Shown one piece after another: positions 18,057 to 26,730 of a stretch of DNA of 64,000 nucleotides. The notes beneath the pieces were generated by a model that was not told the origin of the DNA, did no database searches, and saw only the letters and a program-made list of their open reading frames with translations. The stretch is from Acinetobacter sp. BY419 (GTDB taxonomy: Bacteria > Pseudomonadota > Gammaproteobacteria > Pseudomonadales > Moraxellaceae). Numbering within the stretch: the first letter of the stretch is position 1; each line of letters starts with the position of its first letter. The DNA lies in the NCBI RefSeq assembly GCF_019038395.1, contig NZ_JAGFXZ010000009.1, forward strand, positions 1 to 64,000. Reading direction: 5' to 3'. Made by a program: the position numbers and the translations under genes.

Positions 18057-19553
18057 ATGCAAGCTCAAGTACAGCGCAGCAAGATTTTAATCGTAGGTAG
18101 CGGTTTTGGCGGTTTGGGAATGGCGATCCATCTTAAACAGCAGGGCATTCACGATTTTAAAATCATTGAACGTTCAGTAGAAGTGGGCGGCACATGGCGT
18201 GACAATACCTATCCCGGTGTCGCCTGTGATGTACCGTCCCACTTATATTCTTTTTCTTTTATTAAAAATCCCAACTGGTCACGCGTCTTTCCGCAAGGAG
18301 CAGAAATCCAGCATTATTTAATTCAGTGCTGTGATCAGGAAAATATCCGACCACATATCGATTTTCATACACAGCTGGAAAAAGCTGGCTGGAATGCACG
18401 AGAACGAATCTGGGAAGTTCAAACCTCTAAAGGTCCGTATCAGGCAGAATTTCTCATTACGGCGACCGGGCATCTGGCAGATGAACACCTACCACAAATT
18501 CCGGGTCTGAAAGAATTCCAAGGCCAAGTGATGCATTCTGCACGCTGGAACCACGAAGTAAATCTGGATAATCAGCGTGTCGTTGTTGTCGGTTCAGGCG
18601 CTTCCGCCATTCAGCTTGTGCCTGAAATAGCCAAAACAGCAAAAAGCCTGACTGTATTGCAACGCAGTGCACCTTATATTTTGCCGCGGCCAGACCGAGC
18701 GTACAGCGACATAGAAAAACAGCTTTTCCGTAAAGATCCGGACAGTATGTCAGACTTAAGGCATTCTTTGTTTTGGGGCAATGAATATAATTTTGCCCAG
18801 CGCCGTAATCTGAAAAGCCAGATTGAGAGGGTCAAAAAAAACTGCCTGCAATTCTTAAAACACCAGATTGCAGATCCTGAATTGCAGCGGAAACTTACAC
18901 CGCATTATGAACCAGGCTGTAAGCGCTTATTATTGTCCAATGATTATTATCCAACTTTTTTAAAACCGAATGTGACGCTGGAAAATTCAGCCTTAGCAGA
19001 AGTCACTACAGACGGCGTATTAAGTCAATCCGGGCAGCAGTATCTAGCAGATATTATTATTTTCGCCACTGGTTTTGAAGCTGCACGTCCACCCTATGCT
19101 GCAAAGGTCGTTGGTAAACATGGTTTAAGCCTGGAACAGCAATGGTCTAGTGGCATGCAAGGCTATCAGTCGACCACTGTACATAACTTTCCAAACCTAT
19201 TTATCTTAAATGGGCCAAACACCGGAAGTGGGCATAATTCAGCGCTTTATTTCCTGGAAACCCAGTTTGATCTGGTTCTGGATGCCTTACAGTTTTTTGA
19301 GCAGGAACAGATTCAGGTCTTTGAAGCAGATCAAGAAGCTGAAAATACCTATATGCAGGAACTACAACAACTTTCGCAAGGCAGCGTCTGGTTGTCGGAA
19401 AGCTGCAAAAGCTGGTATCTGGACCCGGTCAGTCGTAAGCTGACTTTGGTCTGGCCGGATTATGCGCATTCATTTAGAGATAAAAATCAGCATTTTATTC
19501 GTAGTGGTTATCACTACCACTATGCTGGGCAGATACCGCAGAAAGTGGTGTAA
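18057..19553 (+). CDS. Baeyer-Villiger-type flavin-containing monooxygenase
   Basis: A 498-residue FAD/NADPH monooxygenase. The first dinucleotide-binding motif is GSGFGG near residue 14, and the second is VVVGSGASAIQ. Between them, FQGQVMHSARWN matches the Baeyer-Villiger/FMO fingerprint FxGxxxHxxxW, with Asn instead of the usual Pro or Asp at the last position. EVGGTWRDNTYPGVACDVPSHLYSFSF is typical of cyclohexanone/phenylacetone-type enzymes. AAGGAG precedes the ATG, 15 bases after the hydrolase. It probably inserts oxygen next to a ketone to give an ester or lactone. The substrate is unknown, but alicyclic-acid genes nearby make a cyclic ketone plausible. Confidence 0.85.
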   Translation: MQAQVQRSKILIVGSGFGGLGMAIHLKQQGIHDFKIIERSVEVGGTWRDNTYPGVACDVPSHLYSFSFIKNPNWSRVFPQGAEIQHYLIQCCDQENIRPHIDFHTQLEKAGWNARERIWEVQTSKGPYQAEFLITATGHLADEHLPQIPGLKEFQGQVMHSARWNHEVNLDNQRVVVVGSGASAIQLVPEIAKTAKSLTVLQRSAPYILPRPDRAYSDIEKQLFRKDPDSMSDLRHSLFWGNEYNFAQRRNLKSQIERVKKNCLQFLKHQIADPELQRKLTPHYEPGCKRLLLSNDYYPTFLKPNVTLENSALAEVTTDGVLSQSGQQYLADIIIFATGFEAARPPYAAKVVGKHGLSLEQQWSSGMQGYQSTTVHNFPNLFILNGPNTGSGHNSALYFLETQFDLVLDALQFFEQEQIQVFEADQEAENTYMQELQQLSQGSVWLSESCKSWYLDPVSRKLTLVWPDYAHSFRDKNQHFIRSGYHYHYAGQIPQKVV

Positions 19554-19628
19554 ATGTCTTTTAAAAATCAGAACCTGATTGTTTTAACAATACAAAGTAA
19601 ATTTAAACCAAGGATAAGGAGCGCTGTA

Positions 19629-21311
19629 ATGACCAGTCAGCCATGGATGGAAGAATATAAAAAGTGGAATATCAATCCGGAATTTACTCGGCCTGATCCT
19701 GAGAAAACCCTGAGTACAACAATTGCTGAAAATTTGCTTAAATTTCAGGATAAAACCGCATTTATTTATTTGGATCGGAAATTCAGTTATCAGGACATCG
19801 ATGTTTATAGTCAAAAAATGGCGACATTTTTGCAGGATTTAGGGTTTAAGGCGGGTAGCCGTATTGCAGTGATGCTGCCCAATATTATTCAATACCCGAT
19901 TGCAACCTTTGCCATTATTCGGGCCGGCTATATTCTGGTGAATGTCAATCCCATGTATACCCAGCGTGAACTGTATCATCAATTACAGGATTCTGGTGCA
20001 GAAGCATTGATTATCCTGGGTCAGACTTTAGAGCAATTAACAGCACTAGATGAATGTCCTCAACTCAAATATGTGATTTCAACCAATCCGCTCGATTTTA
20101 TTCAAGATCAGTCAGGTGCTATTTATAGTCAGGCATCACAATATCCGGATAAACAGTTTTTCGACTTTAAAACAGCCATGGATCAGGTTCAGAGCATAGA
20201 TTTTAAAACGCCTGTACAGAATCAGGAAGATACAGTGATCCTGCAATATACCGGTGGCACAACTGGTGTTTCTAAAGGTGCTGAACTGAGTCACCGTAAT
20301 ATTCTATTTAATATCGCCCAAAACAGTACCGTATTTATCAGCCATTTCGGTGATCGCTATGCCAGTAAAGATGAATATGTGTTTTGTGCCTTACCGCTGT
20401 ATCACATTTACGGGTTTACCATTTGTCTGTTCAGTTATGGTCTGAGCCGAGGTTTCGCTAATGTCCTGATTCCAAATCCAAGAGATCTGGATGCTTTGGT
20501 GGATCAATATCAGAAACATCCACCCACTGTTTTCCCGGGGGTGAATACCATGTTTAATGCCTTGGCACATCATTCACGTTTCCGTGAGCTTGATCATTCA
20601 CTTTTGAAAACCACAACTGGCGGAGGAGCATCTATCCTGAAAAATACGGCAGATTTATGGCATGAGGTCACAGGCTGCCAGATTTTTGAAGGCTACGGAC
20701 TTTCTGAAACCTCACCGACCGCAACTTTTAACCCGCCTTTAAGTCGGCGTTTTAGCGGGACTATCGGCTTGCCGCTGGCAGGAACCGAAATCCTGATTCT
20801 GAATGATGAAGGAAAACCTGTAGAGCTTAATCAGGTTGGAGAAATAGCCATTCGTGGACCACAAGTGATGAAAGGATACTGGCAGCAACCGGAAGCTACG
20901 GCACAGGTATTTACCAAAGACGGTTACTTCCTGACAGGTGACATCGGCTGTATGAACGAGCAGGGCTACATCACCATTCTGGACCGCAAGAAGGATATGA
21001 TTCTGGTGTCCGGATTTAATGTCTATCCAAATGAACTTGAAGGTGTGTTATCCAAACACCTGAAAATACTGGAATGTGCGGTCATTGGAATTGATGATGA
21101 AAAATCTGGACAGGTACCGAAGGCATTTATTGTGAAACAGGATGATAGTCTAACCCAGGATGAAGTTATGACTTATCTGAAGCAGCAACTGACCAGTTAT
21201 AAATTGCCGAAATACATTGAGTTTGTGTCCGAACTACCAAAGTCTGCAGTAGGAAAAATTCTGCGTCGCGAGCTGCCTCGAACTATTGAACCCAGCGCCA
21301 AAGCCTGCTAA
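19629..21311 (+). CDS. Long/medium-chain acyl-CoA ligase (FadD-like, AMP-forming)
   Basis: A 560-residue ANL-superfamily enzyme activating a carboxylic acid to acyl-CoA with ATP. The P-loop is YTGGTTGVSKGAE, then GYGLSETSP, the hinge region DRKKDMILVSGFNVYPNE and the catalytic Lys region SAVGKILRREL. An upstream in-frame ATG at 19554 directly abuts the monooxygenase stop and would add 25 residues. I chose 19629 because AAGGAG is well spaced before it and the protein then begins as family members do. It probably activates the acid released by the upstream monooxygenase and hydrolase, or a fatty acid. Confidence 0.85.
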   Translation: MTSQPWMEEYKKWNINPEFTRPDPEKTLSTTIAENLLKFQDKTAFIYLDRKFSYQDIDVYSQKMATFLQDLGFKAGSRIAVMLPNIIQYPIATFAIIRAGYILVNVNPMYTQRELYHQLQDSGAEALIILGQTLEQLTALDECPQLKYVISTNPLDFIQDQSGAIYSQASQYPDKQFFDFKTAMDQVQSIDFKTPVQNQEDTVILQYTGGTTGVSKGAELSHRNILFNIAQNSTVFISHFGDRYASKDEYVFCALPLYHIYGFTICLFSYGLSRGFANVLIPNPRDLDALVDQYQKHPPTVFPGVNTMFNALAHHSRFRELDHSLLKTTTGGGASILKNTADLWHEVTGCQIFEGYGLSETSPTATFNPPLSRRFSGTIGLPLAGTEILILNDEGKPVELNQVGEIAIRGPQVMKGYWQQPEATAQVFTKDGYFLTGDIGCMNEQGYITILDRKKDMILVSGFNVYPNELEGVLSKHLKILECAVIGIDDEKSGQVPKAFIVKQDDSLTQDEVMTYLKQQLTSYKLPKYIEFVSELPKSAVGKILRRELPRTIEPSAKAC

Positions 21312-21346
21312 AAAAATGATGGAGAAATTTAACTGAGCATGCTCAA

Positions 21347-21404
21347 AATAAAAAAGGAATCGAAAGATCAAGCCTCTCTGAAAATTGGTTAATTTTTTGA
21401 GAGG
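21347..21404 (+). repeat. Left copy of an inverted hairpin repeat flanking the toxin-antitoxin segment
   Basis: AATAAAAAAGGAATC (21347-21361) is followed by a hairpin at 21373-21404 whose arms begin CCTCTC and end GAGAGG around a GGTT loop. The same 15-mer in inverted orientation and a related hairpin occur at 23177-23238. The hairpin lies downstream of the acyl-CoA ligase and may also act as its terminator. Confidence 0.6.
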
Positions 21405-21461
21405 GTATGCATTCAAAAGGTTTTTTTGGATTCGGTTAAATTCCAGGAACTAAATACCTTT

Positions 21462-22241
21462 TTAGGCAGGGTGTGGGAGTACCCCATCGTCTAGGAACAT
21501 GGATAAGTCAAAGCTGACCACAACGGATGCTTCGGCAGACTTGAATACCACGGTGTCCTGAGTGACATCACAGAACCATTGTTCACGGATCGCGGGACTG
21601 GTGCTGCTGAATCCATTCCCTGTAAAAAGCCCTGCGCATACTGCATTGCCCTTGGCTCTTGCTGATGGGTATTCAAACGCTTCTACACCGCTATTACGCA
21701 TGGCTGTACCTAGACGCTGCGAGTGGCTGTAATCAAAAGGATGGGAGATCAAATTGATATGTGCTTCAAATGGTGCGTTCTGCAAGCGCACGCCTTTATC
21801 AGTCTTGTAATTAACAGAAAATAGAGTGTGCTGTGAACGTAGGCTTCGGTTAAGCGGATTGCTTATAGATTGAAAAAGTATGAAGCGATAATAGGCTGAC
21901 TCAATCAGGGTCACATCTACAGAGCATCCACCGTAAAAAATGCTAGGTTCAAAGACTCGTCCAAAACGAGAACCCCATTTAAGCGGTGGGTAGCGAAATG
22001 GCGTTTTGAGTAAATAATGCAAATTTTCCAAACTTGCAGGATTTTTAGAATGGGTAGGATAGGGTGGTTTTTTCCCTTCCACAATGTCCTCAAGCACACT
22101 TTGTTCTTCAAGTGTGGCTACCAGTTGTCGTGTAGCCACCTGTTCCTGACTTTCAACTAGGCGATAGAGTGTGCCTGACAGTGGGCTGATGTATTTTCCC
22201 CCTTCGCATGATTGCCATAGATCACCTTGATTCTCACTCAT
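21462..22241 (-). CDS. RES-domain toxin (NAD+-degrading type)
   Basis: A 259-residue protein with the RES fold, named for conserved Arg, Glu and Ser. Candidates here are Arg92/Arg95 (GSRFGRVF), Glu114 (TLIESAYYR) and Ser193 (YPSARAKG). Characterised RES toxins (MbcT, ParT, Res) phosphorolyse NAD+ or ADP-ribosylate a host enzyme. The gene overlaps the upstream antitoxin by 4 bases (ATGA), the standard coupled antitoxin-toxin order. It is longer at the N terminus (about 80 residues) than many family members. The pair is isolated among metabolic genes. Confidence 0.85.
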   Translation of the reverse strand: MSENQGDLWQSCEGGKYISPLSGTLYRLVESQEQVATRQLVATLEEQSVLEDIVEGKKPPYPTHSKNPASLENLHYLLKTPFRYPPLKWGSRFGRVFEPSIFYGGCSVDVTLIESAYYRFILFQSISNPLNRSLRSQHTLFSVNYKTDKGVRLQNAPFEAHINLISHPFDYSHSQRLGTAMRNSGVEAFEYPSARAKGNAVCAGLFTGNGFSSTSPAIREQWFCDVTQDTVVFKSAEASVVVSFDLSMFLDDGVLPHPA

Positions 22242-22615
22242 ACTTTTCCTCGCATAGCATCAACAAATTGGAGTACAGACATCAAGCCAGCAACCGTTTG
22301 GATTTGTTCTTGTGGAATGCCCCCTGTAACTTTGTTATGACTTTTCATGAAGTGGCGCATCCATTCCAAGTCACCACCCATCAGGCTAAACAAGGCTCTA
22401 TAGATGCGGATAAGCATCACTGCGAGTTCACCTTGTTTGGATTCAGGGTCGAGTTCAGGTTTGCTTTTCATTCTGCTAATAGCGGTGCGTTGCATTCCAA
22501 GCACTGCGCCCAATTGCGCCTGTTTAAGATCAAGCTGATCGGCTACATTAAGCACGGCAGTAGCTAATACCACTTTTCTATCAAGGGAAGGTTTTGCCAG
22601 TGCGTTCATAATCAT
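22238..22615 (-). CDS. Xre/MbcA/ParS-family antitoxin
   Basis: A 125-residue antitoxin. The first half holds a helix-turn-helix-like segment (KQAQLGAVLGMQRTAISRMK). The C-terminal part (ALFSLMGGDLEWMRHFMKSHNKVTGGIPQ) matches the toxin-binding DUF2384 domain, where a conserved motif helps block the RES active site. It precedes the toxin with a 4-base overlap. Downstream of the start lies MNALAKPS, so the second Met is an alternative start. It probably autoregulates the pair through AT-rich DNA just upstream (22625-22680). Confidence 0.85.
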   Translation of the reverse strand: MIMNALAKPSLDRKVVLATAVLNVADQLDLKQAQLGAVLGMQRTAISRMKSKPELDPESKQGELAVMLIRIYRALFSLMGGDLEWMRHFMKSHNKVTGGIPQEQIQTVAGLMSVLQFVDAMRGKV

Positions 22616-22747
22616 GCCCTTTTTTTATGTCTTATATGCACATACAGTATACTAAATGTGCATATTGCACAATGTACTTATTTTTGCTTGATCACCCTTA
22701 ACCGCCTTAGAGCCAAATACAGGCCATAAAAAAAACCGCAATAGCAC

Positions 22748-22785
22748 AAGCCCCTTTGAAAATCGGTTGATTTTCAAAGGGGCTT
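22748..22785 (-). terminator. Perfect 17-bp hairpin after the small ORF
   Basis: AAGCCCCTTTGAAAATC and its exact complement flank a GGTT loop. It lies about 30 bases beyond the stop of the leftward 52-codon ORF. Sequence and loop match the hairpins at 21373 and 23177, so it belongs to the same repeat family and may terminate in either direction. Confidence 0.6.
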
Positions 22786-22815
22786 CACTTGGATTAATGC
22801 TTCATAATTTCATCA

Positions 22816-22974
22816 TCAAAACATTGCACCACCGCCCCCTGAATCCAAGCGAATTAACCACATTTCCCCCACCTCAGCTAGATCATACTCACTCTGATCT
22901 AGCGGTCTTACTCCTATAATCTTCTGACCATTCAAATGCAAAAGATCGGATTGGCAAATATTAAATATTTGCAT
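22816..22974 (-). CDS. Small hypothetical protein (52 residues)
   Basis: A complete short frame, MQIFNICQSDLLHLNGQKII to GGGGAMF, upstream of and co-directional with the toxin-antitoxin pair, followed by a strong hairpin at 22748-22785. The residue pattern (hydrophobic beta-like stretches, VGEMWLIRLDSG) looks protein-like. A weak GAGTAG is the only candidate ribosome site. I do not recognise a family. It could be an accessory of the island or a chance frame. Confidence 0.45.
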   Translation of the reverse strand: MQIFNICQSDLLHLNGQKIIGVRPLDQSEYDLAEVGEMWLIRLDSGGGGAMF

Positions 22975-23176
22975 GTCGCACTACTCTATTTGGATACATG
23001 ATTATTACATAACCAATTGAATTTAAAAAAATCTCACTCATCTCATGGTGTTTTTTACAAATTTATAGTTATAGATATATTTAAAATTCACAAAGTAATT
23101 ATTCAGAAAAATTTGTTCGCACCATGATGGCCCCAAATAAGGAGTGCAAGTATTTATTTATAATAATTAATTGCAA

Positions 23177-23238
23177 AAGCCCCTTCCAAAAAATCAACCA
23201 TTTTTGAGAGGGGCTTGTCGAAAGATTCCTTTTTTATT
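23177..23238 (-). repeat. Right copy of the inverted hairpin repeat
   Basis: AAGCCCCTT and AGGGGCTT arms (23177-23216) surround an AACC loop, the complement of the GGTT loop in the left copies. GATTCCTTTTTTATT (23224-23238), the exact complement of the left 15-mer, follows. It lies directly beyond the stop of the leftward CoA-transferase gene and could serve as its terminator. Confidence 0.6.
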
Positions 23239-23248
23239 GCTTGCAGGT

Positions 23249-24472
23249 TTATCGCTGCTGGATAACTTTTTTACTTTTCAGTTGTTCTATTTCAGCAGTG
23301 CTTAAATATTGACTTAAAATTTTGTCTGTATCTTCACCCAGACATGGGGGTGCCTTTTTATATTCTACCGGTGTCTTGGAGAGTTTAATCGGCGAACCAA
23401 TCGAGGTGTAATCTTCTCGTAAGGTATGCGGCATCTGAATTACCATATCACGTGCCAATACCTGTTCTTCTTCTAAAGTCTGCTTCAGGTTATTAATCAT
23501 ACCCACAGGTACCTTAACTGCATGGATCAGATCGACCCAGGCTTTAGCCGGTTGGGAATAGAAATGGGCTTGCAAGATAGTGGTTAGTTCTTCACGATGT
23601 GTAACCCGACCTGAATTTTTTAAGAAGCGCGGATCTTCTGCAACCTCAGTTAAACCAACTGCCTGGCAAAATGCCTTAAATTGCAAATCATTGCCACAGG
23701 CAATAATAAATTCACCTTCCTGGGCTTTAAAAACCTGATAAGGCACAATATTGGCATGCGCATTACCAAAACGTCCGGGTATCTTATCTGAGGTGAGGTA
23801 ATTCATCGCCAGCACGGAAAGGGAAGCAACTTGGGTATCTAGCAAAGCCATATCGATATGCTGGCCTTCACCGGTTTTTTCCCGGGACAGTAAAGCCGCC
23901 TGAATCGCAATCGCCGAATATAAACCAGTGGTCAGATCAGCAAAGGCTAGACCTGCTTTTTGTGGGCCACCACCCGGTAGATCATCACGTTCACCGGTGA
24001 CACTCATCATGCCACCCATACCCTGAACAATAAAATCATAGCCGGGTTCTTGGGCACGAGGACCATTCTGACCAAAGCCGGTAATGGAACAATAAACCAG
24101 CCGCGGATTTAACTGGCTGAGACTTGCATAATCCAGACTATATTTTTTCAAGGATCCGGCTTTATAGTTCTCAATCAGCACATCGCTCTGTTCGGCAAGT
24201 TTCTTGATAATACTCTGGCCCTCAGGCGTAGATAAATCTATAGCAACCGAGTGTTTGCCGCGGTTGGCAGAAAGATAATAAGCTGATTCCTGCGTATCTT
24301 CTTGCTGGTTGTTTTTGAGCCAGGGTGGTCCCCAAATACGTGTGTCATCGCCGTGATCAGGTTTTTCAATTTTGATTACTTCTGCACCTAAATCGGCCAA
24401 AATCTGACTACACCAAGGGCCCGCTAAAATACGGCTTAAGTCCAGTATGCGAAAGCCTGTTAAAGCACCCAT
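23249..24472 (-). CDS. Class III CoA-transferase (CaiB/BaiF family, SUGCT-like)
   Basis: A 407-residue family III CoA-transferase. The N terminus (ILAGPWCSQILADLGAEVIKIE), DDTRIWGPPW, YYLSANRGKHSVAIDL, and the catalytic Asp in PGYDFIVQGMGG are clear. Layout and many motifs resemble mammalian SUGCT, which moves CoA between succinyl-CoA and glutarate or hydroxymethylglutarate, so a dicarboxylate substrate is plausible. It is divergent from an AAHS transporter, with palindrome copy 4 between them, which places it in the same regulon as the beta-oxidation genes. It could supply CoA activation of a dicarboxylic acid without ATP. Confidence 0.85.
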   Translation of the reverse strand: MGALTGFRILDLSRILAGPWCSQILADLGAEVIKIEKPDHGDDTRIWGPPWLKNNQQEDTQESAYYLSANRGKHSVAIDLSTPEGQSIIKKLAEQSDVLIENYKAGSLKKYSLDYASLSQLNPRLVYCSITGFGQNGPRAQEPGYDFIVQGMGGMMSVTGERDDLPGGGPQKAGLAFADLTTGLYSAIAIQAALLSREKTGEGQHIDMALLDTQVASLSVLAMNYLTSDKIPGRFGNAHANIVPYQVFKAQEGEFIIACGNDLQFKAFCQAVGLTEVAEDPRFLKNSGRVTHREELTTILQAHFYSQPAKAWVDLIHAVKVPVGMINNLKQTLEEEQVLARDMVIQMPHTLREDYTSIGSPIKLSKTPVEYKKAPPCLGEDTDKILSQYLSTAEIEQLKSKKVIQQR

Positions 24473-24816
24473 CGTTACACTCCCTGTTTATCTTATCCAA
24501 GAGGATGAAATGTCCAATTTCCACCTTAAAACTATATTAAAATGACTCAATAATCAAATTAATGATAAATAATTCCGCATGACAAAATCATATATCGAAT
24601 TTTATTGAAAATTCACATGAGCTTTATTACTCTAAGCTGGCTTAAAAAATAAACCAAACAGAGCAAAAGGAGATCTGAAAAACGTTAAAAAATTAGACAC
24701 TATTTGCGCTGTATTCATTGGGCTGAAAATTCAAATCAGTGCAACGCAATATGTCATTGAACGATAGAACAATTGAAAAATAACTAAGGAATAGGGAAAA
24801 CAAGGACATTTTACCC
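24473..24816. other. 344-bp divergent intergenic region with palindrome copy 4
   Basis: This AT-rich region between the CoA-transferase and AAHS transporter genes holds no credible gene. Beyond the 24570-24590 palindrome I see no clear promoter hexamers. Confidence 0.55.
24570..24590. promoter_or_regulatory. Operator-like 21-bp palindrome, copy 4
   Basis: TAATTCCG-CATGA-CAAAATCA shares the left half-site exactly with copy 1 and matches it at 16 of 21 positions; the right half is more degenerate. It lies between the CoA-transferase and AAHS transporter genes. Confidence 0.5.
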
Positions 24817-26088
24817 ATGACAGATTTAGTAACAGAATTAGCAAAAATTAAACCCACCACCAAAAGAACCCAGCAAATTGCTTTTATCTTTGCCTTCCTG
24901 GCCTTGTTGGTGGATGGAGCAGATATGTTGCTGCTCTCATTTAGCTTAAACAGCCTGAAAGCTGAATTTGGTTTAAGTAATTTACAGGCAGGCACATTGG
25001 GAAGCTTCACCCTGGCAGGAATGGCGATAGGTGGTTTTATTGGCGGCTGGGCCTGCGATCGTTTAGGCCGTGTGCGTACCGTGGTTATTTCTATTCTTAT
25101 ATTTTCTGTATTAACGGCTGCACTGGGCTTTACTCAAAATTTTGAACAATTCGCTATCTTACGTTTTCTCTCTGCCTTCGGTATTGGTTCGCTTTATATT
25201 GCAGCCAGTACACTTATGGCAGAATATGTACCGACCGAATATCGAACCACCGTCTTGGGCACGCTACAAGCGGGCTGGACTGTCGGTTATATTGTGGCCA
25301 CCTTATTGGCGGGCTGGATTATTCCAGACTACGGTTGGCGGATGCTGTTCTTTGTGGCGATTGTTCCATCGGTGCTGGCCATTTTTATCCAGAAACTGGT
25401 ACCCGAGCCAGAATCTTGGCAACGTGCCAGACTGCAACGTTTATATGCACCCATAGAGACAACAGCACAGCAGCCCGTTAAACAAAGTACGGTAAAAGAA
25501 ATTTTTGCTGATCCTCGAAACCGCAAGATGTTTATTCTTTGGATGCTCACCGCAGGTTTCTTACAATTCGGTTATTACGGGGTAAATAACTGGATGCCTG
25601 CCTATTTGGAATCTGAACTACATATGGATTTCAAATCGATGGCGGGCTATATGATTGGCACTTATGTGGCGATGATTTTCGGTAAAGTTCTGGCTGGTTT
25701 TGCCGCAGACCGTTTAGGACGGCGCTTTGTATTTGCCTTTGGCGCCATTGGTACGGCTATCTTCCTGCCGGTGATTGTCCTGTTTAATAGTCCTGACAAT
25801 ATTGCTTATCTGCTGATTTTCTTTGGTTTCCTGTATGGTATTCCATATGCGATTAATGCCACTTATATGACTGAAAGCTTTGCGACTTCTATTCGTGGCA
25901 CAGCGGTAGGAGGTGCCTATAATGCCGGACGTATTGGAGCGATGTTTGCCCCGGCCATTATTGGTGCAGCGGCTAGTGGTGGTTCCATTGGTCTCGGCTT
26001 CCTGATTATGGGCGGCGCTTATTTCTTATGTGGTGCAGTCTCCGGGATCTTTATTAAAGATCGTCAATACGACCCACAAAAGGCATAG
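24817..26088 (+). CDS. AAHS-family MFS transporter (second copy)
   Basis: A 423-residue, 12-segment carrier, paralogous to the protein at 5626-6924. The helix-1 motif is DGAD (33-36), the loop 2-3 signature GWACDRLGRVRT, and loop 8-9 reads ADRLGRRFVFAFG. The two share long stretches such as FGFLYGIPYAINATY. It is predicted to import an organic acid with protons. Divergence from the SUGCT-like CoA-transferase suggests transport and CoA activation of the same acid. It ends at a bidirectional terminator shared with the leftward MarR gene. Confidence 0.85.
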   Translation: MTDLVTELAKIKPTTKRTQQIAFIFAFLALLVDGADMLLLSFSLNSLKAEFGLSNLQAGTLGSFTLAGMAIGGFIGGWACDRLGRVRTVVISILIFSVLTAALGFTQNFEQFAILRFLSAFGIGSLYIAASTLMAEYVPTEYRTTVLGTLQAGWTVGYIVATLLAGWIIPDYGWRMLFFVAIVPSVLAIFIQKLVPEPESWQRARLQRLYAPIETTAQQPVKQSTVKEIFADPRNRKMFILWMLTAGFLQFGYYGVNNWMPAYLESELHMDFKSMAGYMIGTYVAMIFGKVLAGFAADRLGRRFVFAFGAIGTAIFLPVIVLFNSPDNIAYLLIFFGFLYGIPYAINATYMTESFATSIRGTAVGGAYNAGRIGAMFAPAIIGAAASGGSIGLGFLIMGGAYFLCGAVSGIFIKDRQYDPQKA

Positions 26089-26114
26089 AAAGCCTCTAAA
26101 ATCTATTCAGTCAT

Positions 26115-26152
26115 CAATAAAAAATGAGCCTTTTAAGGCTCATTTTTTATTG
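26115..26152. terminator. Bidirectional intrinsic terminator
   Basis: Perfect 16-bp arms with AAAAAA and TTTTTT at the base surround TGAGCC-TTTTAA-GGCTCA. It lies between the convergent AAHS transporter and MarR genes and works in both directions. Confidence 0.85.
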
Positions 26153-26181
26153 AATTTTTATCGTGCATTTGGACTAACTTT

Positions 26182-26673
26182 TTAAGAACCAGCTGTCTGT
26201 TTCTCGATTTTAATGCTTTTCAGACCATCATTTACTTTGTTTAACAGGTGGATCAAGGTCACCACATCATCAAAAGCCAAGGTGTTTAAGGCCTGTCCAT
26301 AAAAATTAAAGAAATCATCTTGCAGACTTTCCCATGTTTTCAGGCCTTCAGCGGTCAGGGCGACATTCTTTGCGCGTCGGTCATGTTCACTAATAATGCG
26401 TTGTACCAGACCATCGCGTTCCAGCCGTTTTAGAACTGCATCCAGATTTTGACGACTCACACCCAGATATTCGGTCAGGTCAGAAAAGGACATCCCGGAT
26501 TGCACCCGTGGTCGGGACAAGGCACCCAGTACTGCCCAATGCACAGGAGAAATCCCCAATTCATTTGAACATTTGCGGTCTAGGGTATTGCCGACCTGAA
26601 ACAGTCTAAAAAAAAGTCTATTGTGGGCAGAATACAAGGATTGATCATAATTACTTGGTAGAGCATCACTCAT
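26182..26673 (-). CDS. MarR-family transcriptional regulator (BadR-like by context)
   Basis: A 163-residue winged-helix regulator. The recognition region is FSDLTEYLGVSRQNLDAVLKRLERDGLV, and the wing region is RIISEHDRRAKNVALTAEG, typical of MarR. An upstream TTG at 26694 would add 7 residues. I prefer the ATG at 26673, preceded by AGGGTGG. It is divergent from badH-badI-aliB-aliA, and BadR, the regulator of alicyclic acid genes in Rhodopseudomonas, is also a MarR protein. It is therefore the likely repressor of this operon, sensing a CoA thioester or free acid. Orthology is inferred from position. Confidence 0.85.
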   Translation of the reverse strand: MSDALPSNYDQSLYSAHNRLFFRLFQVGNTLDRKCSNELGISPVHWAVLGALSRPRVQSGMSFSDLTEYLGVSRQNLDAVLKRLERDGLVQRIISEHDRRAKNVALTAEGLKTWESLQDDFFNFYGQALNTLAFDDVVTLIHLLNKVNDGLKSIKIEKQTAGS

Positions 26674-26715
26674 TTTAAAGACCACCCTGATCAAAGCATT
26701 TAAATAAGAGGCATT

Positions 26716-26730
26716 ATACCTAAAAGGTAT
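26716..26730. promoter_or_regulatory. Short inverted repeat before the MarR gene
   Basis: ATACC-TAAAA-GGTAT lies about 43 bases upstream of the MarR start. Its position suits autoregulation; the assignment is inferred. Confidence 0.35.

Larger units (their letters stand above)
21347..23238. mobile_element. Possible inserted segment: RES-Xre module between inverted repeats
   Basis: About 1.9 kb bounded by exact inverted 15-mers (AATAAAAAAGGAATC at 21347-21361 and its complement at 23224-23238) plus related hairpins. It contains only a toxin-antitoxin pair and a 52-codon ORF between two convergent metabolic genes. No transposase or target duplication is visible, so mobility is inferred; duplicated terminators are the main alternative. 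Confidence 0.35.

Noticed and set aside
19554..19628. N-terminal extension of the acyl-CoA ligase
   Set aside because: The 25 extra residues are atypical and a strong ribosome site lies before the ATG at 19629.
21347..23238. Insertion sequence ends
   Set aside because: The inverted 15-mers have no transposase between them and no visible target duplication, so I only list a possible cassette.
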